DNA of 5,897 bases. Origin: an uncultured Verrucomicrobiales bacterium. Lineage in GTDB: Bacteria; Verrucomicrobiota; Verrucomicrobiia; Verrucomicrobiales; Akkermansiaceae. A program made the translations under genes and the position numbers. The notes under the pieces are model-generated. The model ran no database searches. It worked only from the letters and a program-made list of their open reading frames with translations, and was not told the origin of the DNA. Where the stretch lies: the NCBI GenBank assembly GCA_937905985.1, contig CALCWC010000124.1, positions 1 to 5,897 of the forward strand, written 5' to 3'. This document shows, piece by piece, positions 1 to 4,611 of this stretch (the stretch's first letter is position 1; the number at the start of each line of letters is the position of its first letter).

Positions 1-1269
1 CGGTTCCCCGGCCTTGCGCATGCCCTCCACCAGCAGCTTGTCGATGGCGCGCGCGGCTGGGAGAACGTTGAACGCGGGATTGTCCGTGAACACGCCCACC
101 GCCGTGTTGCCGCGGGTGAAGTAGATGCTGCGCTTCTCGCTGCCCTTCACGGGCAGGCCGTCTTCGCCAATCAGTTGCCTCATGCGGATGGTGTGCTCTC
201 CTGCCACGCCTTCGGCAAACTCCAGCATATCCGGCAGCTGTTCGCAATTGTACTTGTGAGCCAGGCCGATTTCCCTGGACAGGCCGCCGAAATTGTCGTC
301 AAAGAAGCGTTCCGGGTAGGTGTACATCATTTTCATAGCCTGGGTGCTGCTGTATGCATTTGCCATGCTGACATGGAGGCGGGTCTTGTTTGCGAGGCAG
401 AAATCCCACTCCACAATCTCTCCGTTGTCAATGCCTTTGTGCATGTGGACAACTGCGCCGGACTGTTTGGCAATGAGGGTTTCCAGTTGTTTGCGAAGCT
501 CCTTGAATCCTTGGGCCCGGTAGTTTACATTGGGCACCCGCCCCGGTTTCACAAGGGGTTCCACTCCCATGGCTTTCATGGTCTCATCCGGGTTGCCGAG
601 GTACCCGTGCCATTGCCATTCATGGTTCAGCCAGTTTTGGTTGCTGAACCGGGCCTTTTCCTGCAGTTTTTCAGAAAGTTCTATCCTGCGCTCCATTTCC
701 GGCACATTGTATGTCAGGGAAACATCTTCTCCATGATGTGCCTTAAGCAGCAACTTGGCAAAGCCTATGCATACTTCATTTGACGGGGCCTTGCCTTCAG
801 GTTCAGAAAATTCCAGTTCGCGGGTATCCGAGTCGCCCAAACACCAATAATATACCCTCGCGCCCTTGTGATACACGGAAGGTACTGTATATTCCTTCCT
901 CTCGGTATCCTTGGGCAGCTTGACGTAGACGTATCCATCTTCCCCGTAGTGCAGAGTTCCCGCGTACCATACATCATCCCAGCAAAGCAAGGTATTGCCA
1001 CCTTCTTGCTTGTACATTATCATTACAGGCTCTGAATCCTCCTCCACATCGTCCCTGTCCCCCAGGCCCTCTTCCACAAATTTTTCCAAGGAGAAATCCT
1101 CTACAAAAAATGATGCAGCCCGATTGCCCTCTTTGTCGAGAAGCTCTTCGTTATAGACAATATATTCGTCATATTCAACTCCGTTAAGGTGTTCCAGGCT
1201 ATCTTTCCCCTGAGAAAAGCAGAAAAACATAGCTGTGAGTGCGGGTATGTTGGGCCTGGCCAAGAACAT
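1..1269 (-). CDS. Uncharacterised, possibly exported protein (3' end outside window)
   Basis: Reading the minus strand from an ATG at 1267-1269 gives 423 uninterrupted codons to the window edge with no stop, so the C-terminus is missing. I do not recognise the family. The first 20 residues (MFLARPNIPALTAMFFCFSQ) are largely hydrophobic and could be the core of a signal peptide. The in-frame codons just upstream, KSTIKRF, would supply the usual positive n-region. An acidic stretch follows at residues 64-80, then a Trp/Tyr-rich part (residues 97-143). A helical Lys/Glu-rich middle lies at about 190-265, and a segment with RGN and an ARAID..L motif at 386-412. No catalytic motif is visible. The start is uncertain: the frame stays open to 1491, with alternatives GTG at 1345-1347 and ATG at 1402-1404 (468 codons). 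The only strong ribosome-binding site, AGGAGG at 1303-1308, faces a GCG codon. Codon use is GC-rich and coherent, so the reading frame itself is well supported. Only the function and the start are open. Confidence 0.75.
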   Translation of the reverse strand, partial: MFLARPNIPALTAMFFCFSQGKDSLEHLNGVEYDEYIVYNEELLDKEGNRAASFFVEDFSLEKFVEEGLGDRDDVEEDSEPVMIMYKQEGGNTLLCWDDVWYAGTLHYGEDGYVYVKLPKDTERKEYTVPSVYHKGARVYYWCLGDSDTRELEFSEPEGKAPSNEVCIGFAKLLLKAHHGEDVSLTYNVPEMERRIELSEKLQEKARFSNQNWLNHEWQWHGYLGNPDETMKAMGVEPLVKPGRVPNVNYRAQGFKELRKQLETLIAKQSGAVVHMHKGIDNGEIVEWDFCLANKTRLHVSMANAYSSTQAMKMMYTYPERFFDDNFGGLSREIGLAHKYNCEQLPDMLEFAEGVAGEHTIRMRQLIGEDGLPVKGSEKRSIYFTRGNTAVGVFTDNPAFNVLPAARAIDKLLVEGMRKAGEP

Positions 1270-1454
1270 GAACCGCTTTATGGTACTTTTCGCAAGCGCA
1301 AACCTCCTGGTGTGTGCCCGTGCCGACCGTTCCCTGGCCGTTGTCACGGGGGAATAGTGCCCCGATATCTGGATTTTGGTGAACAAAAGGGGGCCTGTGG
1401 CCATGTAAAGCCTATATCCATGTGCACCGCAGGGGAAATGTCGCGTCGAACGGC

Positions 1455-1484
1455 AAGTCAAGGCAGTGGTTGCAAAGTCAAGGC
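1455..1484. repeat. 10-bp direct repeat, 20-bp period, upstream of the left-hand gene
   Basis: AAGTCAAGGC occurs at 1455-1464 and again exactly at 1475-1484. On the minus strand, the direction of the left-hand gene, each copy reads GCCTTGACTT and therefore contains TTGACT, a -35-like hexamer. A period of 20 bp is close to two helical turns, as in tandem operator sites. I found no convincing -10 hexamer 16-18 bp downstream of either copy. It is therefore a candidate protein-binding site and not a demonstrated promoter. Confidence 0.35.
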
Positions 1485-1647
1485 CTTTTGTTCAGCGTTT
1501 CCCTAGATACATATGTGATTACTGTGAATTATCTTATATTTTATTAAGATATTTTTTTCATGTTTGTCGTTCAGTCAATAATAGATAAATTCTTTTATTG
1601 TCTGCTATTAAAAATATCGGAGTGTACTTGACATCGAAAAAAATTAT

Positions 1648-1802
1648 GGCTGTGTCACACCAGAGTTTTGATAAACTGGGAGATAGAGCATGAAAAACAG
1701 GTGTCTGTTCCGCTCTGTCTACCCGCTTTTCCGAGTGATTGTGAAAGTAAGTATTGATAATCAATAGATAAGAAAAAAACAACACTTATGTGTGACACAG
1801 CC
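1648..1802. mobile_element. MITE-like non-autonomous transposable element, 155 bp
   Basis: The ends are perfect 13-bp inverted repeats: GGCTGTGTCACAC at 1648-1660 and GTGTGACACAGCC at 1790-1802. They are flanked directly by a perfect 8-bp duplication, AAAATTAT at 1640-1647 and at 1803-1810, which is the hallmark of a transposition event. The 129-bp interior has no transposase. It holds nested imperfect inverted repeats (GGGAGATAGAGC at 1678-1689 against GCTCTGTCTACCC at 1712-1724, with ACAG/CTGT inside) and a 15-bp palindrome-like site at 1752-1766. Ends beginning GG with an 8-bp duplication fit families such as ISL3, IS256 or IS1595. The parent family cannot be fixed from this sequence, and neither IS in this window shares these ends. 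Confidence 0.8.
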
Positions 1803-1881
1803 AAAATTATCTAAATTAACACAATATAAGATTTCGATATATAATTTCTAATTATCCAATACATAATATATATCAATTAGT

Positions 1882-2367
1882 TCACATCGGATAAATGGTG
1901 TCATCTATTAATTTTGATAAGCAGTTATTATTGTCGCCATGCGAAGCAAAGGTTATAGATTTGTCAATCTCAGGAATAACTAAATAGAAGCACCAATATC
2001 CCTCAGTAAACCGCTCTATTGAATCAAGTATAAAACTCCACAAATGGGCAGGAAAAACAATATGTAATACTCCTCCTTTCTCTACGCATGAATATTGTTC
2101 CCCCGCAGAAAATGTTATACCTTCATAAAAATGTATCTTTTGAAAGTTTCGACGATACATGAGACCGCGAGCTTTTATGTATTTCTGGAAGTCACTAAGA
2201 TATTCTTCATATCTTCTTTTTTTTGTTGAAAACGATACTCGTCTAGGAGCTTGGCTACTAGGTGTGTTATATTGGCGTTTTAACTGTATATGAATGTTCA
2301 ATTTTTGACATTCAGGCGGCGACAGACTTATGTTTATTTCATGCTCTGTAGAAAATAATAAATCCAT
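1882..2367 (-). CDS. Unrecognised AT-rich protein, 161 aa; candidate immunity-type gene
   Basis: The minus-strand frame encodes 161 residues from an ATG at 2365-2367. A TTG at 2404-2406 would add 13 residues, but the GAGG before it lies only 2 bases away, too close for a normal ribosome-binding site. The ATG itself also has no clear Shine-Dalgarno, so the start is open. The protein appears cytosolic, with no signal peptide or membrane segment. It has a basic patch at residues 41-75 (KKRRYEEY, KARGLMYRRNFQK). An aromatic, hydrophobic region follows at 85-123 (including FPAHLW and EGYWCFYLVI), with an acidic tail. I recognise no family. Size, AT-rich composition and strand resemble the small immunity proteins that accompany RHS toxins, but this is inference from context. 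It begins 60 bp after the stop of the truncated IS66 tnpC and could be co-transcribed with it. No clear terminator follows; a MITE lies 79 bp downstream. Confidence 0.55.
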   Translation of the reverse strand: MDLLFSTEHEINISLSPPECQKLNIHIQLKRQYNTPSSQAPRRVSFSTKKRRYEEYLSDFQKYIKARGLMYRRNFQKIHFYEGITFSAGEQYSCVEKGGVLHIVFPAHLWSFILDSIERFTEGYWCFYLVIPEIDKSITFASHGDNNNCLSKLIDDTIYPM

Positions 2368-2427
2368 TTTTAGCGTTTGTATAAATAAATTAAAATATGT
2401 TATCAAAGCCTCATTTCTTCATATAAG

Positions 2428-2736
2428 CTAAAACGATTGCTCCACCACGCGGGTGATGTCCGCCCGGAGGCGGCGGGTGCGCTTGAGCGGGGCGGATGGC
2501 TTCTCCTCCGCGTCTTCCCCGGCTTCGGGAGCGGGCGGCTCATCCTCCGCCAGGTCCAGGGTGCCGTTCAAGCTGCGCTCGCTGCCGCTGCCGTATTTGT
2601 CATGTGTCAGGCGCGCGATTTGCTCCTTGAGCATGTCTATCACTTCGGCCTGGCGGCGGATGGTGTCGCGCGGCATCCCCACCTCCTCCTCATGGGAAAA
2701 GGGAAGCGATGCCTGTCCTGGTGTGGTTTTTGACAT
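2428..2736 (-). pseudogene. tnpC: IS66 transposase TnpC, 5' fragment only
   Basis: This frame of 102 residues starts at ATG 2734-2736 and ends at TAG 2428-2430. It matches the N-terminal part of IS66 TnpC transposases. Residues about 22-55 form a heptad-like helix (IRRQAEVIDMLKEQIARLTH), followed by the KYGSGSER segment typical of the family's leucine-zipper region. A charged, Pro/Glu-rich linker follows at 60-92. Full TnpC proteins are around 450-550 residues and carry a zinc-finger-like region and a DDE catalytic domain; all of that is missing. The last few residues before the stop may already come from the AT-rich flanking DNA. An in-frame TGA a few codons upstream of the ATG rules out a longer start. 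No good ribosome-binding site is seen. Confidence 0.8.
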
Positions 2737-2765
2737 GTATCGGAAAGCCGTAGACCTTCACGCGA

Positions 2766-2781
2766 GCACGCGCGCGCGTGC
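2766..2781. repeat. 16-bp perfect palindrome of alternating purine and pyrimidine
   Basis: GCACGCGCGCGCGTGC is identical to its own reverse complement and alternates purine and pyrimidine throughout, a composition prone to Z-DNA or cruciform formation. It lies in the 155-bp gap between tnpB and tnpC of the IS66 remnant, about 30 bp before the tnpC start on the minus strand. It may form a hairpin in the tnpB-tnpC transcript, but the role is unknown. Confidence 0.4.
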
Positions 2782-2891
2782 ATTATGCCGCTTTCTTTCG
2801 CAAATGTCAAGAAAACTCCGCAACTTTTTGCAAAAAAAGCGGCTGCCCTGCGCGTCAAATCTGCAGCAAGCGGCGGCGCGAACCGGAGGCA

Positions 2892-3242
2892 TCACCTCTC
2901 GTACCACGCCTTGCGCACCCCCTGCCGCGACTCGATGCCCTCCAGCAAAAGGCCGAACGCAGAGGGCTGGATGCCCTCCCACGCGCCTTCCCCCGGGCTT
3001 GCCTCGCGCGGCCAACTGAACGCGCCGCGCTCCAGCCGTTTGCTGAACATGCACAGCCCCGTGCCGACGAACCACACCGTGCGCAGCAGCGTGTGCGGCC
3101 GGTTTGTGAACGCGTAGTGCGCGCCTTCCCGCACGCTGCACCCGCTGCCCGCTATCAATCCCTGGAGACTGTACACGCCAAGGCGCATGTCCACGGGCTC
3201 CTTGTGTATGTTGATGATGGCCGTATGCGATAATGTAAACAT
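2892..3242 (-). CDS. tnpB: IS66 family accessory protein TnpB (Orf2)
   Basis: The 116-residue product carries the full signature of IS66 TnpB. It has the N-terminal HTAIINIHKEPVDMRLG segment (residues 6-22) and a YAFTNRPHTLLRTVWFVGTG strand-rich core (43-62). MFSKRLERGAFSWPRE follows (65-80), and the C-terminal LLLEGIE helix (98-104) closes it. TnpB is required together with TnpC for IS66 transposition but is not the DDE enzyme; its biochemical role is not settled. The gene begins 51 bp inside the element's left end. A GGAGG at 3246-3250 lies only 3 bases before the ATG, so it is a strong but tightly spaced ribosome-binding site. The length is normal and no frame disruption is visible. It is intact even though its partner tnpC is truncated 155 bp downstream, so it is probably a relic without function in transposition. 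Confidence 0.9.
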   Translation of the reverse strand: MFTLSHTAIINIHKEPVDMRLGVYSLQGLIAGSGCSVREGAHYAFTNRPHTLLRTVWFVGTGLCMFSKRLERGAFSWPREASPGEGAWEGIQPSAFGLLLEGIESRQGVRKAWYER

Positions 3243-3273
3243 AGGCCTCCATTATCGCCCGCCCTGCAATAAG

Positions 3274-3293
3274 GGTTTCCGTCTAATGCTTAC
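3274..3293 (-). repeat. Left terminal inverted repeat of the IS66 remnant
   Basis: On the minus strand the bases from 3293 downward read GTAAGCATTAGACGGAAACC. The GTAA start and the position about 50 bp ahead of tnpB agree with an IS66 left end. The matching right end has been lost with the 3' part of tnpC, so the repeat cannot be verified against its partner and its inner limit is approximate. Confidence 0.6.
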
Positions 3294-3311
3294 GCACGTA
3301 ATACATAATAC

Positions 3312-3329
3312 ACGCGTTGGAAGAATTAG
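3312..3329 (+). repeat. Left inverted repeat of the IS982-family element
   Basis: ACGCGTTGGAAGAATTAG is the exact reverse complement of 4353-4370. The outer six bases, ACGCGT, are themselves palindromic, which by eye could be mistaken for a target duplication. The next base out differs between the two sides. Confidence 0.9.
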
Positions 3330-3378
3330 AAACCCATTAGAATTAATCTAAATAAATCGCCGGCAATTCAATAAAAAA

Positions 3379-3450
3379 AGGTTGCATAAGCTATTGGTTT
3401 TTAGTATAATAAGTTCGCTAAAACAACGCTAAAGCCAGCTTATGCAACCT
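3379..3450 (+). promoter_or_regulatory. Inverted repeat that can sequester the transposase start codon
   Basis: AGGTTGCATAAGCT (3379-3392) and AGCTTATGCAACCT (3437-3450) are perfect 14-bp complements separated by 44 bases. The transposase ATG (3442-3444) lies inside the right arm. A transcript entering from outside the element would carry both arms and bury the start codon. A transcript from the predicted internal promoter would begin at about 3417, inside the loop, and lack the left arm. This is the arrangement known from IS10 and IS50 that protects an element from activation by read-through; its use here is inferred. Confidence 0.65.
3382..3410 (+). promoter_or_regulatory. Predicted transposase promoter
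   Basis: TTGCAT at 3382-3387 and a perfect TATAAT at 3405-3410 are separated by 17 bp, the optimal sigma-70-type spacing. The start of transcription would fall near 3416-3418, giving a leader of about 25 bases before the ATG with no obvious Shine-Dalgarno. The -35 hexamer is embedded in the left arm of the inverted repeat. Confidence 0.6.
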
Positions 3451-4350
3451 CCGCTGGAGTATACCACGATCTTTTCCATTTGCCAATCCTTTTCCTCCCA
3501 AGTCTTCAACTCGGAGGGCAACATTACCCGGAGGGCCCCCAAGCCCAGGGCCTCCGACATGGAAATCGTCGCGCTTTCGCTATACCAGACAGCCATGGAA
3601 ATTGAAAGCGAATGCGTGTTCTTCAATCGGATTGAGCGCGAGATGCCTGATTTGGCAAGGCGCGTCGGTACGCGCCGCAACTACAACGAAAGACGCAAGG
3701 CATCCTATCCCTACGCCGAGAAGCTACGCGCTATCATTGCAAAGTCAATGGAAGCAGAAAACCCCGAGCGCATCTATGTCATCGATTCAATGCCCATAGA
3801 ATCATGCCGCTTCGCCAGGGCGAAAAACAGCAGGATTTACCGGGAAAATGCAGACAATGCCCCGTGGTACGGATACTGTGCCTCCCACAAGCAGCACTAC
3901 TTCGGCTACAAGCTCCACGTTGTCTGTACGCCTGACGGTGTTGTGGAATACTACGACCTGACCCCGGCAAACGTGGCTGACATCGACATGATTCCCGAGG
4001 TAAGGGAGCGTTTCGGCAATTGCACCCTGCTGGGCGATACAGGCTATCTCAACCGATTCATGGCCATGGACTTGTTTGACTACGCCAAAATTGAACTGGT
4101 AGTGCCGTACAGGAAGAACATGAAGGATGTACCCGTGTTGCCCGCAGGCTTTGGTCCAGCCAGGAAACGGGTGGAGGTAGTCTTTTCCCAGCTTGTCGCC
4201 CAATTTCAGATGCGAAGGCTATTGGCCAAGCGCCAGAGAGGATTGTTCGGGCGAGTCGTTTCCAAGATGACCTTGTTTACCATGCTCCAGTATTTGAACT
4301 TCACCAGGAAAGAACCCTTGAGTCGCGTTAGGTATACATTAGTCTCATGA
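3442..4350 (+). CDS. IS982-family transposase
   Basis: The 302-residue protein is a DDE transposase that cuts and joins the ends of the surrounding element. The N-terminal 100 residues are the probable DNA-binding part. The catalytic core then shows the family pattern. D115 lies in IYVIDSMPIE, followed by the GYCASHKQHYFGYKLHV block at 144-160, which is characteristic of IS982. D199 lies in LLGDTGYLN, and E245 in RKRVEVVFSQL, next to the basic PYRK stretch at 222-225. These three acidic residues form a plausible complete DDE triad. The length is normal for the family and there is no frameshift or internal stop. The ATG at 3442 is the first in frame after the predicted promoter, and its start codon sits in a 14-bp inverted repeat that should limit translation from outside transcripts. 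The C-terminus ends 20 bp before the right end of the element. The assignment rests on motif recognition. Confidence 0.92.
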   Translation: MQPPLEYTTIFSICQSFSSQVFNSEGNITRRAPKPRASDMEIVALSLYQTAMEIESECVFFNRIEREMPDLARRVGTRRNYNERRKASYPYAEKLRAIIAKSMEAENPERIYVIDSMPIESCRFARAKNSRIYRENADNAPWYGYCASHKQHYFGYKLHVVCTPDGVVEYYDLTPANVADIDMIPEVRERFGNCTLLGDTGYLNRFMAMDLFDYAKIELVVPYRKNMKDVPVLPAGFGPARKRVEVVFSQLVAQFQMRRLLAKRQRGLFGRVVSKMTLFTMLQYLNFTRKEPLSRVRYTLVS

Positions 4351-4352
4351 GC

Positions 4353-4370
4353 CTAATTCTTCCAACGCGT
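4353..4370 (-). repeat. Right inverted repeat of the IS982-family element
   Basis: CTAATTCTTCCAACGCGT on the plus strand is the exact reverse complement of 3312-3329 and is followed immediately by the TAATAC duplication at 4371-4376. Confidence 0.9.
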
Positions 4371-4376
4371 TAATAC

Positions 4377-4571
4377 ACAACTGAGGTGAAAGCCCCCAAT
4401 GAACCACTAATAAGGCAGAATCAAATAATCAAGGGTAACTGAGCCATACTAATGTGGGAAACTATTGTTTTGAGGTGCCAATCATACGCAGAGAAATAGC
4501 CTACGCCACAAATGGCTCTTACAGTAGTGTGAGAGGCGGGGGCTTTTGCCCCGCCCCTCCTCCTCCTCCTC
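4377..4571 (+). ncRNA. Structured non-coding region, possible group II intron remnant
   Basis: No credible ORF exists here, but the plus strand folds extensively. GAGCCAT (4441-4447) pairs with ATGGCTC (4512-4518). Inside that, TGTGG (4453-4457) pairs with CCACA (4506-4510), and CTATT (4462-4466) with AATAG (4495-4499), giving one long irregular stem. A GTGTGAGAG linker (4527-4535) follows. A G/C-rich hairpin comes next: 4535-4543 with 4548-4555, a TTTT loop and one bulged G. The upstream part (GGTGAAAGCCC at 4385-4395, GAACC, AAGGCAGAA, CAAGGGTAAC up to about 4439) resembles phrases I know from domain I of bacterial group II introns. The 3' hairpin sits where a domain VI could be. The canonical GTGYG 5' end, a standard 34-nt domain V and the reverse transcriptase are not seen. 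If the identification is right, it is an ORF-less, truncated relic. The fold is directly visible; the family is inference. Confidence 0.35.
4556..4570. repeat. (CCT)5 microsatellite
   Basis: Five exact CCT triplets follow the G/C-rich hairpin and end about 40 bp downstream of the RHS stop codon, as seen on the minus strand. The tract is a pure pyrimidine/purine run and could vary in length by slippage. It is not followed by a T tract on either strand, so it does not complete a standard terminator. Confidence 0.5.
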
Positions 4572-4611
4572 TCAATTTTATTTCTATGCAGCGTAATTAC
4601 TATTCATAAAA

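Larger units (their letters stand above)
1270..1881. other. Intergenic stretch without a convincing gene
   Basis: About 610 bases separate the left-hand gene from the 161-aa ORF. The first part (1270-1500) is GC-rich and remains open in the frame of the left-hand gene, so it may be leader or an N-terminal extension. From 1500 the composition drops sharply to AT-rich. It contains a 10-bp direct repeat (1455-1464 and 1475-1484), an AT-only hairpin (1530-1536 with 1545-1551, followed by seven T on the plus strand) and the MITE-like element at 1648-1802. I see no tRNA, rRNA or CRISPR structure. The 75-codon minus-strand frame over 1558-1785 crosses the MITE boundary and is not credible as a gene. 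Confidence 0.6.
2431..3293 (-). mobile_element. Truncated IS66-family insertion sequence
   Basis: Read on the minus strand, the element begins with GTAAGCATTAGACGGAAACC (3293 to 3274). This is the type of end, starting GTAA, expected of IS66. An intact tnpB and then the 5' part of tnpC follow. The GC-rich element sequence stops at about 2431-2440, where AT-rich DNA begins. The rest of tnpC (several hundred codons) and the right end are absent, so no 8-bp target duplication can be confirmed; 3294-3301 (GCACGTAA) would be the left copy. The exact truncation point is approximate. Without the catalytic part of TnpC the element cannot move by itself. Confidence 0.8.
3312..4370 (+). mobile_element. 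Complete IS982-family insertion sequence, 1059 bp
   Basis: The element is bounded by 18-bp perfect inverted repeats and flanked by a 6-bp direct repeat, TAATAC at 3306-3311 and 4371-4376, which I read as the target duplication. The matching bases continue as TAATACAC on both sides because the element begins with AC, so the exact duplication length (6 to 8) has this ambiguity. One full-length transposase gene occupies most of the element, ending 20 bp before the right end. Size, single ORF and AC-starting ends agree with the IS982 family. Undamaged ends, frame and duplication suggest a recent and possibly still mobile copy. It landed 18 bp from the outer end of the IS66 remnant. Removing it with one TAATAC restores a continuous sequence into the structured region at 4377. 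Confidence 0.9.

Noticed and set aside
175..783. 202-codon open frame on the plus strand
   Set aside because: It runs antisense to the well-supported minus-strand frame. Its composition (His, Phe, Leu rich) is typical of a shadow of GC-biased codons, and it has no recognisable motif.
1189..1506. 105-codon open frame on the plus strand
   Set aside because: It overlaps the 5' region of the left-hand gene in antisense, with no ribosome-binding site and no family resemblance. It is most likely a chance frame in GC-rich DNA.
1530..1558. Hairpin followed by seven T on the plus strand, terminator-like
   Set aside because: The stem is seven pairs with only one G-C, and no plus-strand gene ends before it. 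It is more likely ordinary AT-rich sequence.
1558..1785. 75-codon minus-strand frame in the AT-rich gap
   Set aside because: It starts inside the MITE and continues across its left end into flanking DNA, so it cannot be an old gene. It has no ribosome-binding site.
2453..3252. Several long overlapping frames on both strands within the IS66 remnant (plus 2453-3019, plus 2778-3233, minus 2758-3252)
   Set aside because: All are alternative frames of tnpB and tnpC in very GC-rich DNA. The TnpB and TnpC frames carry the recognisable family motifs.
3312..4370. ACGCGT as the target duplication of the IS982-family element
   Set aside because: ACGCGT is palindromic and therefore appears as both an inverted and a direct repeat. 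TAATAC outside it is a non-palindromic direct repeat directly flanking 18-bp inverted repeats and explains the boundaries better.
4377..4560. A small immunity ORF directly after the RHS stop
   Set aside because: All minus-strand frames are interrupted by stops. The longest open piece is about 35 codons without a suitable start.
4535..4573. G/C-rich hairpin as intrinsic terminator of the RHS gene
   Set aside because: On the minus strand the hairpin is followed by TCACACTACTG, with no U tract, and on the plus strand by CCT repeats. It fits better as part of the structured region.
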